Origin: Roseovarius sp. ZX-A-9
GTDB lineage: Bacteria > Pseudomonadota > Alphaproteobacteria > Rhodobacterales > Rhodobacteraceae
Assembly: GCF_028369135.1 (NCBI RefSeq)
Contig: NZ_JAPWHW010000027.1
Coordinates: forward strand, 1-44,808
Direction: 5' to 3'
DNA length: 44,808 nt
This document shows positions 15,155-24,249 of this stretch, in pieces. Positions within the stretch are counted from its first letter, which is position 1, and every line of letters starts with the position of its first letter. The notes below the pieces were generated by a model. It was not told the origin of the DNA. It was given only the letters and a program-made list of their open reading frames with translations, and made no database searches. The position numbers were made by a program, and so were the translations under genes.

Positions 15155-16191
15155 GGCATCGGATTGGCCCGATGTGCCGTGTCGATCTCGTGCAGCACGT
15201 CATCGCTGAGCACGGCCTCACTGGCCCCCAGTGCGCGGTCCAGTTGCACCATGTCCGTCGCCCCGAAAATGGCCGAGGCCATGAAGGGCCGCGAAAGGCA
15301 GAACCGTAGCGCCAGATGCACCGGATCGATCCCGTGACGCTGCGCAATCGCCAGATAAGCGTCCACGGCCACAAAGGCCCGGTCGGTCTTGCGCCCACCC
15401 AGATCGCTGACCAGCGACATCCGCGAGCCGTCAGGCACTGCGCCGCCCTGATATTTCCCGGTCAACAGCCCGGCGGCCAGCGGCGAGTAGGCCAGCAGCC
15501 CGACATCCTCATGGGCGCTGAGTTCGGCCAGATCGGTGTCAAAGAAGCGGCACAGAAGGGAATATTCGTTCTGGATCGACGCCACGCGCGGTCCGCCTTG
15601 CGCCTCGGCGATCCGCAGCCATTGAGCCGTACCCCAGGCGCTCTCATTCGAGAGGCCAATATGGCGAATGGTGCCGCGCTCGACCTCGCGGGACAGCGCA
15701 TCCAGCGTCTCTTCCATATGCGCCAGCGTCTCGGTGCGGTTCTGCTGCGACGGATCGTACAGCCAGTTCTGACGAAACATGTAGCTGCCGCGATTGGGCC
15801 AGTGCAGCTGGTAGAGGTCGATGTAATCCGTCTGCAACCGGCGCAGCGACCCCTCGACAGCCTGCCGCACGGTCGCGGGCGAAATCGGCGCGCCATCGCG
15901 CACGTTCTTGTAGCCCGCACCCGAAACCTTGGTGGCCAGGATCACATCACCGCGCCGCCCCGACTTGGCGAACCAGTTGCCAATCACCTCTTCGGTGCGG
16001 CCCTGCGTTTCCGCACTGAGCGGGTTGACCGGATACATCTCGGCGGTGTCGATGAAGTTCACGCCGCGTTCCAATGCGCGATCAATCTGCGCGTGGCCTT
16101 CGCTTTCGGTATTCTGGGTGCCCCAGGTCATCGAGCCCAGGCACAGCTCGCTCACCAGCAGGCCGGTGCGGCCCAGCGGATTCATCTTCAT
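15148..16191 (-). CDS. Aldo/keto reductase (Tas-like)
   Basis: The 347-residue product has AKR landmarks: MKMNPLGRTGLLVSELCLGSMTWG, DTAEMYPV (catalytic Asp and Tyr), ATKVSG (Lys), LYQLHWPNRG (His), GLSNESAWG and the NADPH-site segment near SAIFGATDMVQLD. Close resemblance in motif order to E. coli Tas suggests an NADPH-dependent reductase of aldehydes or ketones; the physiological substrate is unknown. I chose the start at 16191 with GGAG eight bases upstream, although the frame is open further. It diverges from yceI. Confidence 0.88.
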   Translation of the reverse strand: MKMNPLGRTGLLVSELCLGSMTWGTQNTESEGHAQIDRALERGVNFIDTAEMYPVNPLSAETQGRTEEVIGNWFAKSGRRGDVILATKVSGAGYKNVRDGAPISPATVRQAVEGSLRRLQTDYIDLYQLHWPNRGSYMFRQNWLYDPSQQNRTETLAHMEETLDALSREVERGTIRHIGLSNESAWGTAQWLRIAEAQGGPRVASIQNEYSLLCRFFDTDLAELSAHEDVGLLAYSPLAAGLLTGKYQGGAVPDGSRMSLVSDLGGRKTDRAFVAVDAYLAIAQRHGIDPVHLALRFCLSRPFMASAIFGATDMVQLDRALGASEAVLSDDVLHEIDTAHRANPMPY

Positions 16192-16387
16192 TTCGCGCTC
16201 CTGCAAATGTGCGTTCAATCTCGGTTCGGGGCGCAACTTAACGGATTTGCGCCGCGCGTCACCCGCAAACGTCGCCACTGGCATCGTACCCGCCGTTCAC
16301 CGGCGGCGCGGCGCATCGGCAATGTTTCCTGTTACTTTCACGCTCCATGCCCCATACTGTCGTCTAGCCCCAAACAAAGGATCCCTC

Positions 16388-16954
16388 ATGTTCGCTCGCA
16401 TAGCGGCCACCGTACTTGCGTTGACACTCACCGTGCAGGCGGCCTTCGCCGCCCCGCAGCCCTATCGGCTCGACATCGACCGCAGCGAAGTCCGCTTTAC
16501 CATCGTCGCGGAGGGGTCCCGGCAATCAGGCGTCATGCCCGTCAAGGCAGCGAAGATGTTGATCGATCTGGACAACGTACCGGCCAGCAAGGTTGATGTG
16601 ACCCTCGATGCGGCTGGGGCGCGAATGGGCGCCTTCTTTCTCACTCAGACGATGAAAGGGCCCGAAGTGCTCGATACCGCGCGCTTTCCCAATATCCGGT
16701 TCCGCTCGACCCGGATCGTGGGCGATCTGGCCGGGGCGCGAATTTCGGGCGATCTGACGATCCGTGACGTGACGCTGCCGGTGACTCTGGAGGCAGGGCT
16801 CTACCGTCAGCGCGGCACGCCCGAGGGCAGCCGGGACAAGCTGACCGTGATGTTGACCGGCACGGTCAGCCGCGCGGCCTTTGGCGCGGGCGGGTTTTCG
16901 GGGTTTGTCGGCGACCAGATTGATCTGCGGATCATCGTACAGATCGAAAGGTAA
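16388..16954 (+). CDS. YceI family periplasmic lipid-binding protein
   Basis: The 188-residue product has a signal peptide cleaved near AFA-APQ. The YceI lipocalin-like pattern follows: YRLDIDRSEVRFTI, VTLDAAGARMG, FPNIRFRSTRI, ISGDLTIRDVTLPVTLEA and a closing FSGFVGDQIDLRIIVQIER. YceI proteins bind long-chain isoprenoids in the periplasm and are often induced by stress or acid. AAAGGA precedes ATG 16388. It stands alone between two opposite-facing or unrelated genes. Confidence 0.9.
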   Translation: MFARIAATVLALTLTVQAAFAAPQPYRLDIDRSEVRFTIVAEGSRQSGVMPVKAAKMLIDLDNVPASKVDVTLDAAGARMGAFFLTQTMKGPEVLDTARFPNIRFRSTRIVGDLAGARISGDLTIRDVTLPVTLEAGLYRQRGTPEGSRDKLTVMLTGTVSRAAFGAGGFSGFVGDQIDLRIIVQIER

Positions 16955-17043
16955 GGCTCGACAGAGGGAAAAGTTTGAAAACGACCCCCTGATGTCGAAT
17001 ACACATGGCGCGCCCGCCGCGCTTCGTGACAATGTGCGAAATT

Positions 17044-18282
17044 ATGCGCACAATTATTTCCTTCGCCGCCCTCTTTTTATCCGTGATCTTCATGCAGCTC
17101 TCGTCAGGTGGTGTCGGACCGCTCGATGCCCTGAGCGGCCTCGCGCTTGATTTCACCACGGCACAGATCGGCCTTCTCGGCTCGGCGCATTTTTTGGGAT
17201 TCTTCATAGGGTGCTGGTGGGCGCCGCGGCTGATGGGCAGCGTCGGGCACAGCCGTGCCTTCGCCGCACTGACGGCGGCGGGCACGATCGGGCTGATGGC
17301 GCATATGCTGGTCATAGACCCCTACGCCTGGGCTCTGATGCGTGTAGCAACCGGCATCTGCGTGGCCGGTTGCTACACGGTGATCGAGGCCTGGCTACAG
17401 TCCAAGGTCACGAACGAGAGCCGCGGCCGCACGATGGGCATCTACCGCGTGGCGGATATGGGGGCGTCACTTGTGGCGCAGATGATGATCTCGGTGCTGG
17501 AGCCTGCCTCGTATGTTTCCTACAACATCCTCGCTTTGATTTGCTGTGCCGCGCTGCTGCCGATGACGCTGACCAAGGCGCGGCAGCCCGAAACCCCCAC
17601 CGCACCGCGCCTGCGCCCCAGCCTCGCCATCGCGTGTTCTCCGCTGGCGGCCTTCGGCGTCGTGGTCGCTGCCCTCTCCAGTTCGACCTTTCGCATGGTC
17701 GGCCCGCTTTATGGCCAGCAGGTCGGGCTGGCGGTCGACCAGATCGCCTGGTTCCTCGCGGCATTCGTGTTGGGCGGAGCGCTGGCGCAGTATCCTGCGG
17801 GCTGGCTGGCGGACAAGTTCGACCGGCGCCATGTGCTGATCGGCCTGTCGGGCGCGGCAATCATCTGCTGCATCGCGACCGCGCTTCTTCCCGATCTGGG
17901 GCGGAACGGCGTCATGTGGGCCGCATTCTTCTTTGGCCTCACCTCGTTTCCGATCTATTCGGTCTCTGCGGCCCATGCCAATGATTTTGCCAAGAACGAC
18001 GAACGGGTGGAACTGTCGGCAGCGCTGATGTTCTTCTACGCAATAGGGGCCATCGCGGCACCACTGGCAGCGTCCAAACTGATCGAAGATTTCGGCCCGT
18101 CCGCCATGTTCGTGATGATCGCCGTAGGACACGCCGCCCTCATCCTCTTTGGCCTCACCCGGATGCGCGCACGCCCCACCCGCGGTTATCGCACCCGCTA
18201 TGTCTGGTCGCCGCGCACATCTTTCATCATTGGGCGCCTTACAAAGCAAAGCCGCGACCATGACTCACCGGACTCTGACTAA
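17044..18282 (+). CDS. MFS transporter (YcaD-like)
   Basis: The product (412 residues from 17044) has about 12 membrane helices in two halves. It carries the MFS loop motif GWLADKFDRRHVL between helices of the second half and NESRGRTMGIYRVADMGAS in the first. The sequence resembles the YcaD group of putative efflux permeases. The start is uncertain: in-frame ATGs lie at 17005, 17032 and 17044, none with a clear ribosome site. I prefer 17044 because the membrane-helix N-terminus MRTIISFAALFLSV starts there. The C-terminal ~30 residues are polar and Arg-rich. The gene precedes metG by about 67 bases. Confidence 0.85.
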   Translation: MRTIISFAALFLSVIFMQLSSGGVGPLDALSGLALDFTTAQIGLLGSAHFLGFFIGCWWAPRLMGSVGHSRAFAALTAAGTIGLMAHMLVIDPYAWALMRVATGICVAGCYTVIEAWLQSKVTNESRGRTMGIYRVADMGASLVAQMMISVLEPASYVSYNILALICCAALLPMTLTKARQPETPTAPRLRPSLAIACSPLAAFGVVVAALSSSTFRMVGPLYGQQVGLAVDQIAWFLAAFVLGGALAQYPAGWLADKFDRRHVLIGLSGAAIICCIATALLPDLGRNGVMWAAFFFGLTSFPIYSVSAAHANDFAKNDERVELSAALMFFYAIGAIAAPLAASKLIEDFGPSAMFVMIAVGHAALILFGLTRMRARPTRGYRTRYVWSPRTSFIIGRLTKQSRDHDSPDSD

Positions 18283-18349
18283 CCGCGCTCTGGCACCCTT
18301 GAGCAAGCTGCGTTAAAGGATGGCGGCGCGACGCAGGAACAGGCACAAA

Positions 18350-20068
18350 ATGGCACGACATCTGATCACATCGGCGATCCCCTACATCAACGGGATCAAA
18401 CATCTCGGCAACCTCATCGGCAGTCAGCTGCCCGCAGACCTCTATGCGCGCTACCAGCGCCAGCGCGGTCACGAGGTGATGTTCCTCTGCGCCACCGACG
18501 AACACGGCACCCCCGCCGAACTGGCCGCCGCCAAGGCGGGCAAGCCGGTCGCCGACTATTGCGCCGAGATGCACGCCGTTCAGGCCGAAATCGCACGCGG
18601 TTTCCGGCTCAGCTTTGATCATTTCGGGCGCTCCTCCAGCCCGCAGAACCACGCTCTGACCCAGCATTTCGCCGGCAAGCTGGCCGAGAACGGGCTGATC
18701 GCCGAAGTCAGCGAAAAGCAGGTCTATTCCAATACCGATGGCCGGTTCCTGCCCGACCGCTATATCGAGGGCACCTGCCCCAACTGCGGCTATGACAAGG
18801 CCCGCGGCGACCAGTGCGAGAACTGCACCAAGCAACTGGATCCGACCGACCTGATCGAACCGCGCAGCGCCATCTCCGGCTCTACCGATCTGGAAGTGCG
18901 CGAAACCAAGCATCTCTACCTCAAGCAGTCCGGCATGCGCGGCCAGCTCAATGACTGGATCGACAGCAAGTCAGACTGGCCGATTCTGACCACGTCGATC
19001 GCGCGCAAATGGCTCAACGATGGTGAAGGCCTGCGCGATCGCGGCATCACTCGCGATCTGGACTGGGGCATCCCGGTGCGCAAGGGCACCGAAGACTGGC
19101 CCGGCATGGAGGGCAAGGTCTTTTATGTCTGGTTCGATGCGCCCATCGAATACATCGCCTGCGCCGGTGAATGGGCACAGGCCCACGGCCTGACCGACGC
19201 CGACTGGCAACGCTGGTGGCGCACCGACATGGGCGCGGATGACGTGCGTTACACCCAGTTCATGGGCAAGGATAACGTACCCTTCCATACCCTCAGCTTT
19301 CCCGCGACGATCCTCGGGTCCGGCGAGCCGTGGAAGCTGGTGGATTACATCAAGTCATTCAACTACCTCAACTACGATGGCGGCCAGTTCAGCACCAGCC
19401 AGGGGCGCGGTGTATTCATGGATCAGGCGCTGGAGATCCTGCCAGCCGATTACTGGCGCTGGTGGCTGCTCAGCCACGCGCCCGAAAGCAGCGACAGCGA
19501 ATTCACCTGGGAGAACTTCCAGACATCCGCGAACAAGGACCTGGCAGACGTGCTGGGCAATTTCGTGTCCCGCGTGACCAAGTTCTGCCGCGCAAAATTC
19601 GGCGAGAGCGTGCCCGAGAACGGCACGCCGGGGCCGGACGAAGCCGCGCTGATCGAGACACTGACCACCCGCATCCGCGCCTACGAGGCTCATATGGAGG
19701 CGATGGAGGTCCGCAAATCCGCCGCAGAGCTGCGTGCCATCTGGGTTGCGGGCAACGAGTATCTGCAAACCGTCGCCCCCTGGACCACCTTCAAGACCGA
19801 CCCGGACCGCGCCGCCGCGCAGATCCGCCTCGCGCTCAACCTGATCCGGGTCTACGCGGTGCTCAGCGCGCCCTTCATCCCCGACGCTGCCGCCGCGATG
19901 CTGGCCGGCATGCAGACGGATGACGACAGTTGGCCCGATGATGTCCCCGCCGCATTGCAAGCCCTGCCACCCGGCCATGCCTTTACCGTGCCCGAAGTGC
20001 TCTTTGCCAAGATCACGGACGAGCAGCGCGAGGATTGGCAAACGCGGTTTTCCGGCACCCGCGACTGA
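18350..20068 (+). CDS. metG: Methionyl-tRNA synthetase with HLGN and QFSTS signature variants
   Basis: The 572-residue product is a class I MetRS: SAIPYINGIKHLGNLIGS near the N-terminus, the connective zinc knuckle CPNCGY...CENC, WFDAPIEYIA, DNVPFH and the anticodon-binding helical domain. It charges tRNA-Met with methionine. The HIGH motif reads HLGN (18-21), and the KMSKS loop reads QFSTS at residues 346-350, so neither lysine of KMSKS is present (related KFSTS forms keep the first). There is no C-terminal tRNA-binding extension. ATG 18350 follows GGAACAGG. Confidence 0.93.
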   Translation: MARHLITSAIPYINGIKHLGNLIGSQLPADLYARYQRQRGHEVMFLCATDEHGTPAELAAAKAGKPVADYCAEMHAVQAEIARGFRLSFDHFGRSSSPQNHALTQHFAGKLAENGLIAEVSEKQVYSNTDGRFLPDRYIEGTCPNCGYDKARGDQCENCTKQLDPTDLIEPRSAISGSTDLEVRETKHLYLKQSGMRGQLNDWIDSKSDWPILTTSIARKWLNDGEGLRDRGITRDLDWGIPVRKGTEDWPGMEGKVFYVWFDAPIEYIACAGEWAQAHGLTDADWQRWWRTDMGADDVRYTQFMGKDNVPFHTLSFPATILGSGEPWKLVDYIKSFNYLNYDGGQFSTSQGRGVFMDQALEILPADYWRWWLLSHAPESSDSEFTWENFQTSANKDLADVLGNFVSRVTKFCRAKFGESVPENGTPGPDEAALIETLTTRIRAYEAHMEAMEVRKSAAELRAIWVAGNEYLQTVAPWTTFKTDPDRAAAQIRLALNLIRVYAVLSAPFIPDAAAAMLAGMQTDDDSWPDDVPAALQALPPGHAFTVPEVLFAKITDEQREDWQTRFSGTRD

Positions 20069-20185
20069 CCGGGCGCGCGACCTGCGCTGGCGGAAAGCCG
20101 CCAAGCCCGGTTCAGGGTGCTTGATCTTGACGCGGTTCTGCGGCCTTTGTGCGGCGATCAACCATCACGGGACACGTGACCGCAA

Positions 20186-20668
20186 ATGTTCGCACGCCTC
20201 TGCATCCCCGCCTGCCTTCTGCTCCTCGCCGCCTGCGGCGCGATAAATGAGCCCGAGACCACGACCCGCCTCGACCTCTACCCGGGCGAGACGCCGCAGA
20301 TCCGCCAACTGGTCAACCAGTATGCCGATCACTACGAAGTCCCCCGCCCGCTGGTGCACAAGGTCATCCAGCGCGAGAGCGACTACCGCCCCAAGGCGCG
20401 CAACGGCCCCTATTACGGCATGATGCAGATCCTGCCCGCCACGGCGCGCGGCATGGGATTTCAAGGCCAGCCAAAGGACCTGCTGGATGCGGAAACCAAT
20501 CTGCGGTGGGCGGTGAAATACCTGCGCGGCGCATGGCTGGTGTCGGACGGTGACATGGACGAGGCCGTGATGTGGTACGCACGCGGCTACTACTACGAGG
20601 CGCGTGACCGCTGCCAACTGGTAGAGACCGGCCTGCTGGAACGCGAAATCGCGCGACATTGCCGCTAG
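20186..20668 (+). CDS. Lytic transglycosylase-like lipoprotein (SLT domain)
   Basis: The 160-residue product begins with a lipoprotein signal ending LLAAC (Cys17), so it should be anchored in a membrane. Residues ~40-150 form a lysozyme-like SLT domain with the catalytic Glu64 in IQRESDYRPKARNG, then YGMMQILPATARGMGF and NLRWAVKYL. It would cleave the glycan strand of peptidoglycan. It is about half the length of large SLT enzymes but matches small periplasmic members. The ribosome site is weak. Confidence 0.87.
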   Translation: MFARLCIPACLLLLAACGAINEPETTTRLDLYPGETPQIRQLVNQYADHYEVPRPLVHKVIQRESDYRPKARNGPYYGMMQILPATARGMGFQGQPKDLLDAETNLRWAVKYLRGAWLVSDGDMDEAVMWYARGYYYEARDRCQLVETGLLEREIARHCR

Positions 20669-20716
20669 AGCGTTTCGCCTTTGACTGATGGCTCAGGCTT
20701 AAGACGATACGCTTTG
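20669..20716. repeat. Imperfect 48-base inverted element after the lytic transglycosylase gene
   Basis: The outer arms are AGCGTTTCG and CGATACGCT (one mismatch). Inner arms around GACTGA/TCAGGC continue a long imperfect hairpin directly after the stop. I recall similar AGCGTTTCG-type palindromes between genes in Rhodobacteraceae, but this cannot be verified here. It is followed by a weak GC hairpin (CGGCCC 20720-20725 with GGGCCG 20738-20743, then TTT) that could act as a terminator. Confidence 0.4.
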
Positions 20717-20827
20717 ATGCGGCCCTCTCAACTACGGGGGCCGTTTCGCCCACATAATACCCGCCGGAAAATGCAGATATTCCGCATATCGCGGACTTAC
20801 TCACATTGAGCTACATTGGCGTAGCAA

Positions 20828-20860
20828 ACAAAAAAACGGGAGGCATCAAGCCTCCCGTTT
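20828..20860 (-). terminator. Rho-independent terminator of tig
   Basis: On the minus strand a perfect stem AAACGGGAGGC-loop-GCCTCCCGTTT is followed by a run of T residues (the A run at 20828-20836 on the given strand). It lies about 30 bases beyond the tig stop. Confidence 0.85.
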
Positions 20861-20890
20861 CCGTTTTCCACAGGGCTCACGCCGCTGCGA

Positions 20891-22222
20891 TCACTCGTCG
20901 TCAAGCGCCTCGATGGCCTTTTGCAACTCGTCCTTCGAGACCTCTTTCTCGGTCACGGTGGACAGTTCGACCACGTAATCGACAACCTTCTCTTCAAAGA
21001 GCGGTGCGCGCATCTGCTGTTGCATCTGCGGGTTCTGCTGGACGTACTCAAAGAACTGGCGTTCCTGGCCCGGATACTGACGGGCCTGCTCCATGATCGC
21101 CTGCGTCATCTCGGCATCCGTCACCTGCACCTCGGCGCGCTGGCCAAGTTCGGCCAGCAACAGGCCCAGCCGGACGCGCCGCTTTGCCAGCTTGATGTGC
21201 TCTTCGGTAGGCTCGATCTCGGGGTGATCGTGGCCCTGCACGTCAGGGTTTTCGTCATGCCACAGCTGGTGCGCGATCTGGTTCGCCTCGGAGTCGACCA
21301 TCGACGGCGGCAGATCGAAATCGACCATTTCGTCCAGCTGGTCGAGCAGCGCGCGCTTCATCACGGCACGTGCAGCACCGGCGTATTCCGCCTCCAGCCG
21401 CTCGCGGATCTGACCCTTGAGAGCTTCAAGATCCTCGGCGCCGAATTTCTGCGCCAATTCGTCGTTGATCTCGGCAGCCTTGGGGGCCTTCACGGCCTTG
21501 ATCGTGCAGCTGAACACGGCCTCTTTGCCAGCCAGATGCGCGGCCTGATAATCGTCGGGGAATTTGACGGTCGCGTCTTTTTCCTCGTCAACCTTCACGC
21601 CGACCAGCTGCTCCTCGAAGCCGGGGATAAAGCTGTTCGATCCCAGCACCAGCGGATAATCCTCAGCCGAACCGCCCTCGAACGCTTCGCCGTCGACGCG
21701 GCCCACGAAATCCATCGTGACCTGATCGCCGTCCTTGGCCTTGGAGCCTTTCTTGCGATCTTCGAATTCCTGAGCGCTTTCCGCCAGGTTGGCCAGCGCC
21801 TCGTCCACCGCTGCGTCGTCGGGGATAACCTTCAGCCGCTCCAGCTTGACCGATTTCATGTCCAGCTCGGGGATCTCGGGCAGCGCCTCGTAGGACATTT
21901 CCACCTGGACGTCGTCGCCCTCTTTCCAGTCCTCGTTGGTCATCTTGACCGACGGCTCGCCCGCGGGGCGGTCACCACTGGCCTCGAAATGTGCCTTCAT
22001 CGCGCTGTCGACGGCCTCTTGCATGGCCTCGCCCATCACGCGCTGGCCAAAGTTCTTGCGCATCAGCGCCAGCGGAACCTTGCCCTTGCGAAAGCCCTTC
22101 ATCTCGACTTCGGGCTGCGCTTCTTTCAGCTTTTCGATGACTTTCGCGTCCAGCTCCTGGGCTGTCAGCAACATCGTGTAGGCGCGTTTCAGCCCCTCGT
22201 TCTGGGTCTCGGTGACCTGCAT
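20891..22222 (-). CDS. tig: Trigger factor
   Basis: The 443-residue product has the three trigger factor domains. The ribosome-binding N-domain has the signature GFRKGKVPLALMRKNFG (about 43-59). The FKBP-type PPIase domain is at about 155-245 (GDQVTMDFVGRVDGEAFEGG, LGSNSFIPGFEEQLVG). A helical C-terminal chaperone domain ends in an acidic tail (EALDDE). It binds nascent chains at the ribosome exit and aids folding. It stands alone on its strand with its own terminator; a candidate promoter lies upstream. Confidence 0.95.
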   Translation of the reverse strand: MQVTETQNEGLKRAYTMLLTAQELDAKVIEKLKEAQPEVEMKGFRKGKVPLALMRKNFGQRVMGEAMQEAVDSAMKAHFEASGDRPAGEPSVKMTNEDWKEGDDVQVEMSYEALPEIPELDMKSVKLERLKVIPDDAAVDEALANLAESAQEFEDRKKGSKAKDGDQVTMDFVGRVDGEAFEGGSAEDYPLVLGSNSFIPGFEEQLVGVKVDEEKDATVKFPDDYQAAHLAGKEAVFSCTIKAVKAPKAAEINDELAQKFGAEDLEALKGQIRERLEAEYAGAARAVMKRALLDQLDEMVDFDLPPSMVDSEANQIAHQLWHDENPDVQGHDHPEIEPTEEHIKLAKRRVRLGLLLAELGQRAEVQVTDAEMTQAIMEQARQYPGQERQFFEYVQQNPQMQQQMRAPLFEEKVVDYVVELSTVTEKEVSKDELQKAIEALDDE

Positions 22223-22283
22223 TGTTCGTCCTCATCCATTGCATTGGGCCGCGGAGGCGTCCGCAGCGGTCAAAATCAGGGGC

Positions 22284-22312
22284 TTTCTATGGGTGGCCGG
22301 GTGCAGGCGCAA
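22284..22312 (-). promoter_or_regulatory. Candidate tig promoter
   Basis: On the minus strand TTGCGC (22307-22312) and TAGAAA (22284-22289) are separated by 17 bases. Transcription would start about 55 bases upstream of the tig ATG. The -10 match is moderate. Confidence 0.35.
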
Positions 22313-22349
22313 GCAGAGTCTTTGCGCATCGTGGCCTGTATAACGGCGC

Positions 22350-23501
22350 TCACCGGGGCGCAGGACGCTGGACACTTTCGATCACCACCAGCACCAGCCC
22401 CGCCGCCAACCCCCAGAACGCAGCACCGATACCCATCAGGCTGAGGCCGGATGCGGTCACGACAAAGGTGACTGCCGCAGGGGCCCGGTGCGCGCCTTCC
22501 GCCAATGCAGCGCCCAACGAAGCGATGAACGGTCCCAGCAGCGCCACGCCCGCCACAACCGCGATCAAGGCAGGCGGGAAACTGGCAAAGAGCAGGACCA
22601 GAGGCATCGCTATCAGCGCGATCACGGCATAGCCCGCCGCGTAGACCGGCCCGGTCAACCAGCGTTTCGCCGGATCGGGATGCGCGTCAGGCCCGGTGCA
22701 GATCGACGCGGTGATGGCGGCCAGGTTGCTGGAATGCGCGCCCCAAAACGCCGAGATGGCAGAGGCCGCCCCCGTGACCAGCAGGATCGAGCGGCCCGGC
22801 ACCGGGTACCCCTCGGCTCGCAGCACGGCAAAGCCCGGCAGGTTCTGCGAGGCCATCGTTACGAGGTAGAGCGGCACGGCGATGCCCAGCACCGCCCCCG
22901 CCTCGAACTTTGGCACGATGATTTCCATTGGTGGCAACCCGCCCTGCCAGAGCGGCTGCGCCAGCCCCAGCACCATAGCCAGCGGCACGCCCGCCGCCAG
23001 CACGGCCAGCACCGCCCAGATCGGCGAGAACAATCGCACCACGAAGAACAGCGCCAGAAGCGGCAGCACCAGCGCCTCTGCTCCCGGCACCACGCGAAAT
23101 GCATCGGCGACAAAGGCAAAGAGCACCCCGGCCAGCATCGCCGAGGCCACCGCGCCGGGGATCCGAGACACCGCCCGCTCCAGCATCGGCACCAGCCCGG
23201 TAGCGATCAGCATCAGCGCGGCCAGCAGGAACGCCCCCGCCGCCACCTCCAGCGATGTGCCGCTGACCCCGGCCAGCAATGCCGCCCCCGAGGTGGACCA
23301 TGCGGTGACGATGGGCAGCCGGTGGCGCAGGCTTAGATATCCGGTCGTGACCATCATCGACAGGCACAGGACGGTGATCCACGTGGCCTTCTGCCCCTCG
23401 CTCGCGCCCAGCGCGTCCGCCGCCGACAGGACGATCGCGACCGAGCCGCCGAACCCCACAAGCACCGCGACAAGAGCGGAAATGATGATGGAAATACGCA
23501 T
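22350..23501 (-). CDS. benE: BenE family benzoate/aromatic transporter
   Basis: The 383-residue product is almost wholly hydrophobic with about 11-12 helices. BenE landmarks are ISALVAVLVGFGGSVAIVLSAADALG, RHRLPIVTAWSTSGAALLAG, RIPGAVASAMLAGVL, LVTMASQNLPGFAVLRAEGY and FWGAHSSNLAAITASICTGPDAHPDP. BenE members import benzoate by proton symport, though many annotated copies lack aromatic degradation genes nearby, as here. It diverges from a GntR regulator with an obvious operator between the starts. The ribosome site is weak. Confidence 0.9.
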   Translation of the reverse strand: MRISIIISALVAVLVGFGGSVAIVLSAADALGASEGQKATWITVLCLSMMVTTGYLSLRHRLPIVTAWSTSGAALLAGVSGTSLEVAAGAFLLAALMLIATGLVPMLERAVSRIPGAVASAMLAGVLFAFVADAFRVVPGAEALVLPLLALFFVVRLFSPIWAVLAVLAAGVPLAMVLGLAQPLWQGGLPPMEIIVPKFEAGAVLGIAVPLYLVTMASQNLPGFAVLRAEGYPVPGRSILLVTGAASAISAFWGAHSSNLAAITASICTGPDAHPDPAKRWLTGPVYAAGYAVIALIAMPLVLLFASFPPALIAVVAGVALLGPFIASLGAALAEGAHRAPAAVTFVVTASGLSLMGIGAAFWGLAAGLVLVVIESVQRPAPR

Positions 23502-23515
23502 GGCGATTCTCAACT

Positions 23516-23542
23516 TGTATCCAATCCTATTTTTTGGATACA
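23516..23542. promoter_or_regulatory. GntR-type double operator between benE and the regulator
   Basis: TGTATCCAA (23516-23524) and TTGGATACA (23534-23542) are an exact inverted repeat with a 9-base spacer. Each arm also resembles the self-palindromic TTGTATACAA site of FadR-type (FCD) GntR regulators, so two dimers or one dimer of dimers may bind. It occupies most of the 70-base gap between divergent starts. Confidence 0.7.
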
Positions 23543-23571
23543 CTATTCGGCAACACCAAAGAAAGCCCGGT

Positions 23572-24234
23572 ATGCGTCCTCCCTTCCCGATACGCGGCGA
23601 ACAGGCCGCCGAGATCGCCGCCGCCCTGCGTGCCGACATCCTGTCTGGCGTCCTGCCCCCCGACACGGCATTGGGACAACAAGAGATCGCCGCGCGATTC
23701 TCCGTCAGCCGCCTGCCGGTGCGCGAGGCCCTGCGTCTTCTGGAACATGATGGGTTGGTGCAGATCGAGCCGAACAAGACCGCGCGGGTCACGCGCCTGC
23801 GCATTGCCGATCTGATCGAGTTGGGCGAAATGCGCGTCGCCGCCGAAACCTTGGCGCTCAGCCGCTCGATGCCCCATCTCAGCGATGCACAGATCGCTGC
23901 GGCAGAGGCCATCCAGACCCGGATGGAGGCCGCACCCCCTGCCGCATTCGCAGAACTCAACGCCGCCTTTCACCGTCAGCTTTACCTGCCTGCCGGGCGC
24001 CCGCGCCTGATCGGGCATATCGACGCGCTCGGCTTGCTGTCCGAGCGTTACTTGCGGCGTGCGGTGGAAAAACTGGATTATGCCGGGGCCTCGCATAGCG
24101 AACATCACGCGATCCTGCGCGCCTGCCGGGCTCGCGACGCGGATCGCGCTATCAGCCTGTTGAGCGCGCATATCGACACCGCTGTACGAACCCTTGCAGC
24201 CGCCTTGGCCGATACGTCTCAGGTCGCGGATTGA
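23572..24234 (+). CDS. GntR family (FCD-type) transcriptional regulator
   Basis: The 220-residue product has the N-terminal winged HTH (residues ~8-75: EIAARFSVSRLPVREALRLLEHDGLV, the GntR signature). A helical FCD effector domain follows with metal-site-like residues: FHRQLY and the SEHHAILRAC histidines. It most likely represses benE and itself through the inverted repeat in the shared gap and responds to the transported acid. ATG 23572 was chosen because it gives the usual short arm before the HTH. Confidence 0.9.
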   Translation: MRPPFPIRGEQAAEIAAALRADILSGVLPPDTALGQQEIAARFSVSRLPVREALRLLEHDGLVQIEPNKTARVTRLRIADLIELGEMRVAAETLALSRSMPHLSDAQIAAAEAIQTRMEAAPPAAFAELNAAFHRQLYLPAGRPRLIGHIDALGLLSERYLRRAVEKLDYAGASHSEHHAILRACRARDADRAISLLSAHIDTAVRTLAAALADTSQVAD

Positions 24235-24249
24235 AACCTGTCGCTCGCC

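Noticed and set aside
20921..22444. Long plus-strand open frame over tig
   Set aside because: Antisense shadow; trigger factor on the other strand is unambiguous.
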